Counted from the stretch's first letter, positions 24,228 through 33,805 are shown. The stretch is DNA of 56,408 nt from Clostridia bacterium (GCA_017415025.1 JAFQJH010000005.1:1-56408); one strand, 5' to 3'. Numbers and translations are program-made. The notes: a model not told the origin generated them from the sequence alone.

Positions 24228-26087
24228 TTAAAGCTGTGAATTGACCTGTGCCCAGACGGACAGCTTTTCTGCCTTTGCGATTTCTTTAAATTTAAGAAAA
24301 CCGCTGTTTACAAAATCGTTATCCGTATAAACTACGTTTGAGCAGTATTCGCCGAACTTTATTCTGCCCTGAAGGGCCTGCTTATCAAAGCTCTCTCCCG
24401 TATCAACCGTATTGTTACAGAAGGAAAAGCCGTTAACGTTATCAACCCTGAGCAGCATTGACGGAATATCCGTAAACTTATTGGAGGTAATTTCAACGTT
24501 TGTGAAAACTGCTGTCTCGGCAGATTTTCCCGCAACGTTTGTTCCGACCTCAATTACCGAGCCCCAATCGCTGTAATTACACAGTTCAAAGGTATTGTTA
24601 CGTATAATAAGATTATCAACACCGATTCCTTCCTGCCAGAGTGTCGGCTCAATATCCATAACAACCTTTATTGCCTGCGCCATAGTCTTATAAAAACGAT
24701 TGTTCTCGCAAAGTCCGTTTGACGATTGAAGGAGCAGTCCGCGCGCCCTGTTTTCGTGGAAATAATTGTTCCTTATAACATAATTGCTGCTGTTACATTC
24801 CGTGCTGTATGCAACATAGCCCTCGGTGACTGCTTCGGGCAGATTTTCGACAACAACCTCCTTGACTATTCCTTCAAGAGGCTTTACGGAAACTATTTTT
24901 GCCGTCAGCAGCGTGTTTTCGAACTTATCGTTTTTGAACGCAAGAGTATCTCCCTCGCACAATCTCATTGCGGAGGCAATCAGGGTAAGCGTGTTTCCGT
25001 TCACCGCTGAAACGTAGCCGAGACCGTCGTGAACGTTAATTGCATCGTCACCCATACCGCTGATGTCGCAGTTTGAAATGTTAAAGCAACCATCAGTATT
25101 CACAATATGAATTGCATCCGCCGTGAGTGACACAGAACGCTTGTCTTTATATTCGGGGTTGACTCCGATAAAGCTGTTGATAATCTGAAAATGTGAGCTG
25201 TTATCCTCACAGATGTAAGCCATTCCCGCGCTTCCGTAAATACTCACGTTGTCAAAGGTTATGTTTCGGCTTTGATTTCTGAGGTTAAAAACCGTTCCGT
25301 CGTATACGTAATGCCGAAGAATATACGTCTCTGCGTTTTCGAAGCTGTCCAGACATCCGCTGTGAGTTATGCGCAGAGTATCCTCTGAAATCTTTTCAAC
25401 TGCTTTAATGGCATTCGCATCCTGATAAAGATAATTTTCCTTTACTGTGCCTTTTGCACCGAAGGTAAACGTTTCGGGATCGCATTGGGTTATCGCCTTC
25501 ATAGCAACGTCCTCGCGGCAATTCTCCTTATCTTTAAAAACAAGCTCGAGTGTATCGTTATCGGCATTGCTGTTGCGCACCGTTACAACCGAGGCAAGCG
25601 GGCTTTCATCCCAATTCCAGTCAAAATTAAGGTCGCGGATTTCAACACAATCGCTGTTACGCACAAAAAATTTGTAACCCGTTGACGAAAAGATAAAGGT
25701 TGCATCATTACCGTCAATCAGCAGACCCCTGCAGTTATTTGCATCAAGACCGTTTTCGCTTCTGAAATAATATACACCCTTATCAATAACGAGCTTTGTC
25801 TGCGGATGCTGTGAGCAATAATTGAGTACGCTCTGAAAAGCATCAAAATTATCCTCGTTGCTTTCCGAAAGTCCGAAATCGGAGGCATTAACCTCGTTGA
25901 GCTGTTCGGCAGCAGGACGCTGAATATAAAATTTAGTTCCCGACGCGCCGTTAATCTCATCAACCGTTACACCGTCACTGATATTGTCCTTTGATTCGAC
26001 AAGCACGTCAGATATTTCCGGACGTGCTGCCGCGGAGGTAAACAACATAATAATTGAAGCAATAAGTGAAACTACCTTTAAAAGCAT
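24228..26087 (-). CDS. Secreted GH110-like beta-helix alpha-galactosidase
   Basis: The protein has 619 residues. Signal peptide: LLKVVSLIASIIMLFTSAAA. The motif DAIHIVNTDGCFNISNCDISGMGDDAINVHDG closely follows the GH110 pattern in which Asp residues are catalytic. The later RARGLLLQSSNGLCENNRF and AIKVVMDIEPTLWQEG also fit alpha-1,3-galactosidases of that family, known for removing blood-group B and linear alpha-galactose. The assignment rests on these motifs only; other beta-helix families are possible. A patatin gene ends 19 bases upstream on the same strand, so they share a transcript. Confidence 0.65.
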   Translation of the reverse strand: MLLKVVSLIASIIMLFTSAAARPEISDVLVESKDNISDGVTVDEINGASGTKFYIQRPAAEQLNEVNASDFGLSESNEDNFDAFQSVLNYCSQHPQTKLVIDKGVYYFRSENGLDANNCRGLLIDGNDATFIFSSTGYKFFVRNSDCVEIRDLNFDWNWDESPLASVVTVRNSNADNDTLELVFKDKENCREDVAMKAITQCDPETFTFGAKGTVKENYLYQDANAIKAVEKISEDTLRITHSGCLDSFENAETYILRHYVYDGTVFNLRNQSRNITFDNVSIYGSAGMAYICEDNSSHFQIINSFIGVNPEYKDKRSVSLTADAIHIVNTDGCFNISNCDISGMGDDAINVHDGLGYVSAVNGNTLTLIASAMRLCEGDTLAFKNDKFENTLLTAKIVSVKPLEGIVKEVVVENLPEAVTEGYVAYSTECNSSNYVIRNNYFHENRARGLLLQSSNGLCENNRFYKTMAQAIKVVMDIEPTLWQEGIGVDNLIIRNNTFELCNYSDWGSVIEVGTNVAGKSAETAVFTNVEITSNKFTDIPSMLLRVDNVNGFSFCNNTVDTGESFDKQALQGRIKFGEYCSNVVYTDNDFVNSGFLKFKEIAKAEKLSVWAQVNSQL

Positions 26088-26106
26088 ATAATCTTCCTTT
26101 CAGACC

Positions 26107-26940
26107 TTAAATAAAAGCTTTAATTCTTTCCGCATCCTTATATCCGAGCTGATAAAGCTTTTCGAGACCTTCCTTGTTCCTCGAAGCTGTCTTGACCCCG
26201 AAGCACTCCCTCGGGTAAAGTATCAGCACCTTTCCCTGCTTTTCAAGCTCAAGAATTTCGTTTATCCTGTTGTGATACATCGTATGCGATGCGGATATTG
26301 CTTTTCCGATTTTCGGATATTTTAAAAACAATAAATCCGCGAGCTGCTTCGGGAAAGCATTTTTCTGATATTCAACGGGCAGAGTAAGACAGATTATCAG
26401 CTTGTCGCATCCGTCCTCGAACGCTTTTTTATACGGAATCGGGTCGGATACTCCGCCGTCAAAATACTCTTTTTCGCCGAACAAAACAGGTCTGCGCGTT
26501 GCAATAGGAATTGCACAGCTTGCCTTCAACAGCGTAAAATCATCGTATTTCAAATCACTTTTATAAAAATATTTCTGCTCCGCGGTCTGCGCATCCGTTA
26601 CGGCGGCAACAAACCTTTTCGGCGATTTTTCTATCGCATCCAGATTCAACGGGTCCTTGCCGTAGCTGTTCGTAATATCGGAATAGATATAATCAAGGTC
26701 GATATACATCCCCTTGCGGAAATAGTTTCCCATACTCATATACCGCTTTTCGAAGGAGTATTCCTCGTAGAAACGCTTTAATCTGCCGCGCTGGCCTGCG
26801 ATATACGTTATGAGATTTGCACTTCCTGCAGAAATGCCGAGGCAGTATTCAATATCGATTGAATTGTCAAGCATATAATCAATAATTCCGCTGACGTAAT
26901 TGCCCCGCAAACCTCCGCCGATATCCATAATTCCAACCAT
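26107..26940 (-). CDS. Patatin-like phospholipase
   Basis: The protein has 277 residues and no signal peptide. It has the oxyanion loop GGGLRG (8-13), nucleophile elbow GISAGS (35-40) and catalytic Asp in FDGGVSDPIP (about 165-174). This is the Ser-Asp dyad of patatins, which release fatty acids from glycerolipids. The chain length is typical for short bacterial members. It is the first gene of a two-gene unit with the GH110-like enzyme; the shared logic is unclear beyond a possible glycolipid theme with the nearby ceramidase. Confidence 0.88.
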   Translation of the reverse strand: MVGIMDIGGGLRGNYVSGIIDYMLDNSIDIEYCLGISAGSANLITYIAGQRGRLKRFYEEYSFEKRYMSMGNYFRKGMYIDLDYIYSDITNSYGKDPLNLDAIEKSPKRFVAAVTDAQTAEQKYFYKSDLKYDDFTLLKASCAIPIATRRPVLFGEKEYFDGGVSDPIPYKKAFEDGCDKLIICLTLPVEYQKNAFPKQLADLLFLKYPKIGKAISASHTMYHNRINEILELEKQGKVLILYPRECFGVKTASRNKEGLEKLYQLGYKDAERIKAFI

Positions 26941-26970
26941 AATGTATCTCCGACTAAAAATATTAAGGTA

Positions 26971-26999
26971 ATTATATCACAATATAAAAACAAAGTCTA
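26971..26999 (-). promoter_or_regulatory. Promoter of the patatin-GH110 unit
   Basis: On the minus strand TAGACT (26999-26994), 17 bp, TATAAT (26976-26971) with TGA just before the -10. It begins 31 bases from the patatin ATG. Confidence 0.6.
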
Positions 27000-27013
27000 C
27001 CGCCACCCTACCC

Positions 27014-27042
27014 TTGACAACTCCACCGTTCTGTGATATTTT
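27014..27042 (+). promoter_or_regulatory. Promoter of the ceramidase-like gene
   Basis: TTGACA (27014-27019), 17 bp, TATTTT (27037-27042) with a TGA extension. It faces away from the patatin promoter, with only 14 bp between the two -35 elements. Confidence 0.65.
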
Positions 27043-27075
27043 TCTTATATAACATCAAATCAAGGAGGAGTTTTT

Positions 27076-28800
27076 ATGAAGAAAAAGGCGTTATCCGTTA
27101 TTCTCGCAATCGTGATGGTTTTTTCAGCCACCGCTGTTCCTGCTTCGGCAATCGACTTTGAAGCGTCGGCTGAACCGATTACAAAGGTGTTGGCAAAGGT
27201 TGTCGGAACGGTTTTTGAAACCCTTGTCGGCACGGTCAACCTCTTTTTAAGAGAAAACGATAAATTCATCGACGAAGACGAGTACGTTTACGACAACTTC
27301 TATGAAGGTACAGCCGATTTTATTGACGAGGCAAAGGCCGGTGCAAAATGGTCTCTCGGTCAGAGCAGTATGAGCCTTGTTCCCGAGAATTGGGAGGAAT
27401 ACAACCTTTTCCTCGGCGGCTTCATCAGCGAACAGAATTTCTTTACAAATGATGTGCGCGAGGTCCTTGATGATATGAAGGTTCGCGTTATTGCACTCAA
27501 CGACGGCTCGGACAGAGGCACTGCAGTTTTTGCAACAGTTGATTCAATCGGTGTTTCAAACGGCGACATCAGGCACATCAGAGGTCTTCTTGAAGATTTT
27601 GCCGCAAAAAACAATATCAATTCAATCAATCTTTTCTCAACTCACACTCATTCGGGTATTGATACACAGGGTCTCTGGACAGATATCTTCCGCAAGTGGC
27701 CGAAAAACATTTTCAGCGCACTTACGGGCATTATTGAAACCGAGCAGGGCACAGACCCCGAATATATGGAATTCTTCTATTCCAAGGTCTGCGAAGCTAT
27801 AACCGAGGCTGTTGATTCAATGACAGAGGGCACTATGACCTTTGCAAGAAAGGACATCGGCGAAAGATATTTCAGCAATAAGAACAGACCCTCGACATCT
27901 TCTCTTGACACTGAGCTCAAGCGTTTTGTTTTCACACCCGACGACAGCTCCGTAACACCGACAATTATTCTTAATATGTCCGCACATCCCGACGTCGTCG
28001 GTCTCGCTACCGATGATGACCCGACAAAGGGTCACGGTATTTCGGGCGACTACATTTACTATATCGGCGAAACAATCAACAACGCGGGCTACAACTTTAT
28101 GTTCTTCAACGGCTCAATCGCGGGCATTTACATCGGCAGAATCAGTGCGAAAGCTGACCTGCGCGTTGATATCGCGGCAAACTACGGCAGAGAAATCGGC
28201 AAAATGGTTCTCGGTATGACTATGAGCGAAAGCGAAATCCTCGCCGACGATTATCTTATGAGCCTTAACCTTACCGCAGAACAAACCGAAGGTCACAACT
28301 ACACACCGTGGTATGAGGGCTGGGAGCCCGTAACCGAAACCGAGCTTGACCCCATACTCAACATCAAGCTTGCACAGGTTGAAGTTCACGTCACCAATCC
28401 CGTGATTAAGGCGGCAGGCAAGCTCGGCGTTGTCAACTACCTCATCAAAAAATCGGGCAGAGACTATTATGTAACGACCGAAATCGGATATATGGAGCTC
28501 GGCAAGGACGTTAAGGTAGCTTTTGTGCCCGGTGAAATCTGCACAGACCTTATTTACGGCGGCAATCAGCTTACGGCAGAGGGCTCGGTCAACAGCAAGG
28601 ATTACGAGGGTAAAACACTCTGCGAAATCTTCGGCGATGACGTCATAATTTTCGGTCTTGCAAACGATGCTGTCGGATATATCGTTCCCGAAAACGACTA
28701 CTGTATGGCACTTGCATTCGGCCACTATCAGGAGCTTCTCTCCCTCGGAAAAGAGGAAGCAACCACGATGTTCGAAGGCTACGAAAAGCTTGTCGGCTGA
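27076..28800 (+). CDS. Secreted neutral-ceramidase-like hydrolase
   Basis: The protein has 574 residues, with a signal peptide KKKALSVILAIVMVFSATAVPASA. The core shows the zinc-binding STHTHSG at about 188-194, a second His in LNMSAHPDVVG, and FFNGSIAGIY where neutral ceramidases carry the nucleophile region. The C-terminal VAFVPGEICTDLIYGG and VGYIVPENDY also fit the alkaline/neutral ceramidase family (PF04734). Family members cleave the amide of ceramide into sphingosine and fatty acid. The immunoglobulin-like C-terminal domain of full-length enzymes seems short or absent, so the substrate may differ. Confidence 0.75.
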   Translation: MKKKALSVILAIVMVFSATAVPASAIDFEASAEPITKVLAKVVGTVFETLVGTVNLFLRENDKFIDEDEYVYDNFYEGTADFIDEAKAGAKWSLGQSSMSLVPENWEEYNLFLGGFISEQNFFTNDVREVLDDMKVRVIALNDGSDRGTAVFATVDSIGVSNGDIRHIRGLLEDFAAKNNINSINLFSTHTHSGIDTQGLWTDIFRKWPKNIFSALTGIIETEQGTDPEYMEFFYSKVCEAITEAVDSMTEGTMTFARKDIGERYFSNKNRPSTSSLDTELKRFVFTPDDSSVTPTIILNMSAHPDVVGLATDDDPTKGHGISGDYIYYIGETINNAGYNFMFFNGSIAGIYIGRISAKADLRVDIAANYGREIGKMVLGMTMSESEILADDYLMSLNLTAEQTEGHNYTPWYEGWEPVTETELDPILNIKLAQVEVHVTNPVIKAAGKLGVVNYLIKKSGRDYYVTTEIGYMELGKDVKVAFVPGEICTDLIYGGNQLTAEGSVNSKDYEGKTLCEIFGDDVIIFGLANDAVGYIVPENDYCMALAFGHYQELLSLGKEEATTMFEGYEKLVG

Positions 28801-28816
28801 CAATTTATACGAAAGA

Positions 28817-28844
28817 AAGCACTTGCAAAACGCAAGTGCTTTTT
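28817..28844. terminator. Bidirectional terminator
   Basis: AAGCACTTGC / GCAAGTGCTT perfect 10-bp arms with T-run, between the convergent ceramidase-like gene and ilvE. Confidence 0.85.
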
Positions 28845-28859
28845 GTTTGCCTTTTATTC

Positions 28860-29891
28860 TTATTTAACCTTAATCTCGTGAATCCAGCCTTCGGGAGCTT
28901 CAATTCTGCCCATCTGGATACCTGTAAGTGTGTCGTAGAGCTTCTTGAGAACGGGACCCATTTCGTCCATTCCGCTCGGGAAACAGATTTCTTCGCCGTG
29001 GTCAACAATCTTGCCAACGGGTGAGATAACTGCTGCTGTACCGCAGAGACCGCACTCAGCAAAATCCTTAACCTCTTCAAGGAGAATCTCTCTCTCCTCA
29101 ACCTCCATACCGAGATACTCTTTTGCAACGTAGCAAAGTGAGCGTCTTGTGATAGAAGGAAGAATTGTGTTTGACTTCGGTGTAACAAGCTTGCCGTCCT
29201 TGGTGATAAAGATGAAGTTTGCGCCGCCTGTTTCTTCAACCTTTGTTCTTGTTGCAGAATCAAGGTACATATTCTCATCGTAGCCCTTATCGTGAGCGTC
29301 AACAATAGCATACATACTCATCGCATAGTTAAGACCTGCTTTGATATGACCTGTTCCGTGAGGAGCAGCACGGTCGAAATCGCATACACGAAGTGTAATC
29401 GGCTTTGCGCCGCCCTTGAAGTACGGGCCAACGGGTGTTGCGAAAATACGGAACTGATACTCGGTTGCAGGCTTAACACCGATAACAGGGTTGCTGCCGA
29501 ACATAAACGGGCGGAGATACATCGTTGCGCCCGAGCCGTACGGCGGAACAAAATCTGCATTTGCTGCAACAACCTGCTCAACAGCTTCAATAAACTTTTC
29601 TTCAGGGAAAACAGGCATCTTCAATCTGTCTGCACTGTCAGCCATACGTTTAGCGTTAAGGTCGGGACGGAATGTTACGATTCTGCCGTCCTGAGTGCGA
29701 TATGCCTTCAAGCCCTCAAAAACTGTCTGAGCATACTGGAGAACGCCTGCGCACTCACTGATAACAACATTAGCATCTTCAGTAAGGCAGCCTTCATCCC
29801 ATGCACCGTCCTTGAAATTTGAAACATATCTTTTATCTGTCTGAATATATCCAAATCCCAGATTTGACCAATCAATATTTTTGTTACTCAT
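28860..29891 (-). CDS. ilvE: Branched-chain amino acid aminotransferase
   Basis: The protein has 343 residues; the ATG follows GGAGGT. It is a fold-type IV PLP transaminase. The PLP lysine is in HIKAGLNYA, with YLRPFMFGS, GGANFIFITKDG and LPSITRRS supporting branched-chain specificity. It makes isoleucine, valine and leucine from their keto acids, the last step of the pathway encoded by the large operon at 34.99-47.6 kb. It is not in that operon and has its own promoter. Confidence 0.92.
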   Translation of the reverse strand: MSNKNIDWSNLGFGYIQTDKRYVSNFKDGAWDEGCLTEDANVVISECAGVLQYAQTVFEGLKAYRTQDGRIVTFRPDLNAKRMADSADRLKMPVFPEEKFIEAVEQVVAANADFVPPYGSGATMYLRPFMFGSNPVIGVKPATEYQFRIFATPVGPYFKGGAKPITLRVCDFDRAAPHGTGHIKAGLNYAMSMYAIVDAHDKGYDENMYLDSATRTKVEETGGANFIFITKDGKLVTPKSNTILPSITRRSLCYVAKEYLGMEVEEREILLEEVKDFAECGLCGTAAVISPVGKIVDHGEEICFPSGMDEMGPVLKKLYDTLTGIQMGRIEAPEGWIHEIKVK

Positions 29892-29931
29892 GTTTTTACC
29901 TCCGTCGAATGATATTATCTTCGTAACTCAT

Positions 29932-29961
29932 ATTTTAACTCTGCATTTAATACTTTGTCAA
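29932..29961 (-). promoter_or_regulatory. Probable ilvE promoter
   Basis: TTGACA (29961-29956), 18 bp, TAAAAT (29937-29932), 41 bases before the start. The rest of the 304-bp gap to 30195 holds no further gene; a small hairpin (AGAGTG / CACTCT, about 30168-30188) lacks a T-run. Confidence 0.5.
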
Positions 29962-30195
29962 GAGGTAACGTAATCATTCTGCATAACTTGACTGATATCC
30001 GCAAGCTTTTTGACTGCACATTGCTGATAGTGTGACGGATGTGCGCTGTGACAGCAAAGAATATCGCAATATGCGGGGATAAAACATAAGCGGAAACAAG
30101 GCAAGAAAAGTTCAAAAACTACATCTGTTAATCTTTTTCCAAGCTTTTTTTACAGCTCTTTTTTGTTAGAGTGAGGTATTTACACTCTTTCTAAA

Positions 30196-31287
30196 TCAAC
30201 TGAGTTCTTCCACAATCGCCTTAAACTCATCCGAGTCACGAACAGCATCAAGTTCATCGTGAATGAGCCACTTATCACGGAGTATTTCACAAAGAGGACG
30301 CGTATCAGAGGTTTCAAAATCAGTCTTTTTTATCGTAATTTCGCCAACCAGAACTGCATTGTATTTCAGTTCATCAGGACGGTTATCAAAAGCCTTCGCA
30401 TTATCAACAGCTACGTGCAGGTACTTAAACGTGTTAGCTGTATCACCCATAAGTGCATATCTTTTGGCGATATCAAAATTAAGCCAGACATCTCCCCAAT
30501 CAGTCTGCGGTCGGTTACCGTCAAGAATAAGCTTTTCTAAATCAAAAATCTTTTTTAATGCAATAAACTCCGTTTCAACATCAACTACATCTGCGTCAGC
30601 CAGAAGCCAGATAAAGGACTTCAAAAACTCATAGCTCTGTTTTATCGCACTTCTTAAAAAAGGAAGCTTCTCTTCCTTTTCCAAAGCCCACCACATCTGT
30701 CTTTCTTTGCAATACTCCATTGACGGAAAGTTTTCATAAATCTGCTTTCCGAGCTCCTTTCTGTCGTGCAGAATATGATGAAAAGCGAGCCGCGATGCCG
30801 CCTCAAGCTTAAGATTGATATCGGGGCAGTACTTCATTATTCTTTCACCGAGAGCAATGATTTCCGAATCATACTTTTCCATATTTTCTTTCCATTCGGG
30901 TATGTTTCCGTCGTCGTCTCCCGAGCCAAAGAGAGCATACATCAGTTTATCCAAAAGCACATAGTTGTTAGGGAACTCCGCCACACCTCTGCGGGCAATA
31001 GCTATGCACTCATCCATATTACCCTTACTCACAGCAAGCTGAAATTCATCAAGATACTTGTTCACTGCTTCCTTTTCTTTTGTTTCATCAATGCCCATAA
31101 GCCTGTCGGTAGAAATGCCGAAGAAATCCGCAATAGTCGGTATTAATTCTATATCAGGATAACAGTTATCGTTTTCCCAACGTGATACCGATTGACAGGA
31201 AACACCAAGCACCTCGGCAAATTCTTCCTGGGTTATTTCTCTTTCTTTCCTTAATCTTTTAATCGTTTCACCTATATTTAATTTCAT
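30196..31287 (-). CDS. XRE-family regulator with C-terminal helical repeat domain
   Basis: The protein has 363 residues. Residues 5-60 are a classical HTH_3 domain (IGETIKRLRKEREITQEEFAEVLGVSCQSVSRWENDNCYPDIELIPTIADFF shows both helices). The rest is alpha-helical with TPR-like character (CIAIARRGVAEFPNNYVLLDKLMYALF, KRYALMGDTANTFKYLHVAVDNAKAF). Such Firmicutes regulators often respond to peptides or cell status, but no target or ligand can be named. It is monocistronic. Confidence 0.85.
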   Translation of the reverse strand: MKLNIGETIKRLRKEREITQEEFAEVLGVSCQSVSRWENDNCYPDIELIPTIADFFGISTDRLMGIDETKEKEAVNKYLDEFQLAVSKGNMDECIAIARRGVAEFPNNYVLLDKLMYALFGSGDDDGNIPEWKENMEKYDSEIIALGERIMKYCPDINLKLEAASRLAFHHILHDRKELGKQIYENFPSMEYCKERQMWWALEKEEKLPFLRSAIKQSYEFLKSFIWLLADADVVDVETEFIALKKIFDLEKLILDGNRPQTDWGDVWLNFDIAKRYALMGDTANTFKYLHVAVDNAKAFDNRPDELKYNAVLVGEITIKKTDFETSDTRPLCEILRDKWLIHDELDAVRDSDEFKAIVEELS

Positions 31288-31400
31288 AACAAAACCTCGT
31301 TTAATGAATTGAAAGCGACGTCTCTTTCTGTTTTTATTCTTACATATTATGCGGGAAATTACAATATCGCAAAGAGAGAGTTTTTATCACGCTCGGAGTG

Positions 31401-31432
31401 AAAAAAAAGAAACCACTCGGGTGAGTGATTTC
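31401..31432 (-). terminator. Terminator of the aldolase gene (repeated type)
   Basis: On the minus strand GAAATCACTC / GAGTGGTTTC arms are followed by eight Ts. The same hairpin with one loop change lies at 33806-33845. Confidence 0.8.
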
Positions 31433-31458
31433 TTCTTTATATTTATACAAAAATCAAT

Positions 31459-32325
31459 TTATGCCTTGTTTGCTGAACCGAAGAGCTCGATCTTCTCTCT
31501 TACGCAAGCCTTGATTGCTTCTACGCCGTCAGCAAGAAGCTTTCTCGGGTCAAAGCCCTTACCCTGAAGGTCCTTGCCTGCTTCGATATACTTTCTTGTT
31601 GCTTCCTGGAATGCAAGCTGGCACTCTGTGTTAACGTTGATCTTTGAAACGCCGAGAGAGATAGCCTTCTTGATCATATCAGCAGGGATACCTGTGCCGC
31701 CGTGGAGAACGAGAGGCATTGTGCCTGTCTTTTCCTGAACTGCTGCAAGAGTATCGAATGAAAGACCTGCCCAATTTTCGGGATATTTACCGTGGATGTT
31801 ACCGATACCTGCTGCAAGCATTGTAACGCCAAGGTCAGCAATCATCTTGCACTCGTTGGGGTCAGCACATTCGCCTGCACCGACAACGCCGTCTTCCTCG
31901 CCGCCGATTGAACCAACCTCAGCCTCGATTGAAAGGCCCTTTTCCTCACAGATTGCAACAAGCTCCTTTGTCTTTTCGATGTTTTCATCGATCGGATAGT
32001 GAGAACCGTCGAACATAATTGAGCTGAAGCCTGCTTCGATACAAGCCTTTGCGCCCTCGTATGAGCCGTGGTCAAGATGAAGAGCAACGGGAACAGTGAT
32101 GTTAAGACCCTCAAGCATACCTTCAACCATACCTACAACTGTCTTGTAGCCGCACATATATTTACCTGCGCCCTCAGATACACCGAGGATAACAGGAGAA
32201 TTCATTTCCTGTGCAGTAAGAAGAATTGCCTTTGTCCATTCAAGGTTATTGATGTTGAACTGACCGACAGCATAGTGACCGGCCTTTGCTTTTGTGAGCA
32301 TTTCTTTTGCATTAACTAATGGCAT
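31459..32325 (-). CDS. fba: Class II fructose-bisphosphate aldolase
   Basis: The protein has 288 residues starting MPLVNAKEML at 32325, 11 bases after AGGAG; the in-frame GTG four codons earlier overlaps that site. Zinc and substrate motifs are in place: LHLDHGS, EAEVGSIGGEED, GNIHGKYP and LHGGTGIP. It cleaves fructose 1,6-bisphosphate to two triose phosphates in glycolysis and works in reverse in gluconeogenesis. It is a single gene with a perfect consensus promoter, consistent with high expression. Confidence 0.92.
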   Translation of the reverse strand: MPLVNAKEMLTKAKAGHYAVGQFNINNLEWTKAILLTAQEMNSPVILGVSEGAGKYMCGYKTVVGMVEGMLEGLNITVPVALHLDHGSYEGAKACIEAGFSSIMFDGSHYPIDENIEKTKELVAICEEKGLSIEAEVGSIGGEEDGVVGAGECADPNECKMIADLGVTMLAAGIGNIHGKYPENWAGLSFDTLAAVQEKTGTMPLVLHGGTGIPADMIKKAISLGVSKINVNTECQLAFQEATRKYIEAGKDLQGKGFDPRKLLADGVEAIKACVREKIELFGSANKA

Positions 32326-32360
32326 AATTCTATACACTCCTATAAAAATTTATCGCAAAT

Positions 32361-32389
32361 ATTATATATCACCGACACTTAAATGTCAA
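32361..32389 (-). promoter_or_regulatory. Consensus promoter of fba
   Basis: TTGACA (32389-32384), exactly 17 bp, TATAAT (32366-32361). A near-palindrome GACA-CTTAAA-TGTC overlaps the -35 (32374-32387) and could be an operator. Confidence 0.85.
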
Positions 32390-32430
32390 TGAATTAACAA
32401 AATAAAAATATAGTAACAAACACGGGATGA

Positions 32431-33690
32431 CTATATTCCTATTATCTCCCGAATTTCCTTTGCATCTACATCGTCGAGACCGCAATTCTTCAAAACGCAG
32501 ATGTATGCCGCTGCACCTGCCGCCTCGCCTATTCCCACACAAATAGGCATAGCTCTGAAATTCGAATGTGCTATATGCGTACCCGAAATATTTCTTCCGC
32601 AAAGCAGAAGGTTCTCTTTGATTTCAGGAACAAGACAGCGATAAGGAATTGTATATCCTTCGTCCTGCCTGAAATGCTTTTGCACCCCAGTTTTGTCAAG
32701 ACCTGCCCCCGTAATATTATGAACATCAAAATTGAAGTAAGCATCCTTTACAACATAATCGTCAAAAACCCTCGCTTCAAGAATATCCTGCTCATTTAAG
32801 GTGTATTTACCCTTGAAATGTCTTGTTTCACGAATGCCCACAAGGGATGCGGAGCTGATAACGTAACAATTCTCATATCCGGGAACAAATTTGCGCAGAT
32901 ATTTAACTATATCATCCATCTGTCTGCGGCATACAAGCGTTGCTTTTGTTAAATCATCTGCATCTGTGCCGTCAATATTAACAGCATTTGTCATATTGCA
33001 GGTAACAACACCGGGGAGTGTTGATTCATAAGTGAGAATATGCCCTGCAGGATAAGGTATATGTTCTTTCGCAAGAGCCTGAAGCTCGCCGTTCGGCGTT
33101 TCATAGGTTGATTCGAATGAGCCTAAAAATACGGCACGTTCATAGTCAACACCGCCGACCTTGAACATAAGCGTTGCGGGCTGCATTTTATTGTCGCTTT
33201 CTCTGCCGAGAACAAATTCGGCGCCTGCTCTTGCCGCGATATCGCCGTCACCCGTCGCATCAACAGTGATTTTGGCATAAATATCAGTTCTGCCCGATTT
33301 ATTGATAACGGTTGCACCGAGAATTTTATCACCGTCACAGATCGCATCCTCCGCAAAGGTATAAAGCATCAGTCGGCATCCGACCTCGTCGAGCATCTCA
33401 AGATAAAGCGTTTTCAGCTTTTCAGGGTCTATCAGGTTGGTAATTTCGTTTTTGAATTTACCTTCATTATTTCGGGATGTTCTTTTCAGAATTTCATAAT
33501 ACAAAGGACTTGCACAGCTACCCGTCCAATGGCTCATAAGCCCCGAGGTTGAAATACCTCCGACATCTCCGTTTTGCTCAACAAGGATAACCTTTGCTCC
33601 GTTTTTCGCGGCAGTATACGCCGCCGCAAACCCCGACGGACCGCTGCCGAGAACAAGAACATCTGTATGAATTTCGTTTTTCGGTACCAT
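32431..33690 (-). CDS. FAD-dependent oxidoreductase (PF12831 type)
   Basis: The protein has 419 residues. The ATG at 33690 lies 7 bases after AAGGAG. The N-terminal dinucleotide fold has VLVLGSGPSGFAAAYTAAKNGAKVILVE; VDATGDGDIAARAGAEFVLG and NLLLCGRNISGTHIAHSNFR are further FAD-contact motifs of FAD_oxidored proteins. These are often found with glycan or sulfated-sugar degradation genes, but no substrate is established. It is monocistronic with its own promoter. Confidence 0.8.
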   Translation of the reverse strand: MVPKNEIHTDVLVLGSGPSGFAAAYTAAKNGAKVILVEQNGDVGGISTSGLMSHWTGSCASPLYYEILKRTSRNNEGKFKNEITNLIDPEKLKTLYLEMLDEVGCRLMLYTFAEDAICDGDKILGATVINKSGRTDIYAKITVDATGDGDIAARAGAEFVLGRESDNKMQPATLMFKVGGVDYERAVFLGSFESTYETPNGELQALAKEHIPYPAGHILTYESTLPGVVTCNMTNAVNIDGTDADDLTKATLVCRRQMDDIVKYLRKFVPGYENCYVISSASLVGIRETRHFKGKYTLNEQDILEARVFDDYVVKDAYFNFDVHNITGAGLDKTGVQKHFRQDEGYTIPYRCLVPEIKENLLLCGRNISGTHIAHSNFRAMPICVGIGEAAGAAAYICVLKNCGLDDVDAKEIREIIGI

Positions 33691-33744
33691 AGCCCGCTCC
33701 TTTATCCGGAAATAAAAATTCATAAAGCCAAAAAGCTTTATATT

Positions 33745-33772
33745 ATTATAGCATATTTCAATCAGAAAACAA
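33745..33772 (-). promoter_or_regulatory. Probable promoter of the FAD oxidoreductase
   Basis: TTGTTT (33772-33767), 16 bp, TATAAT (33750-33745) with TGC extended -10 on the minus strand. Confidence 0.55.
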
Positions 33773-33805
33773 TACCGATAAAATGTTACATATAAAAGCT
33801 GATTA

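Noticed and set aside
30168-30188. Hairpin after the XRE gene as terminator
   Set aside because: The stem is six base pairs and no T-run follows on the minus strand.
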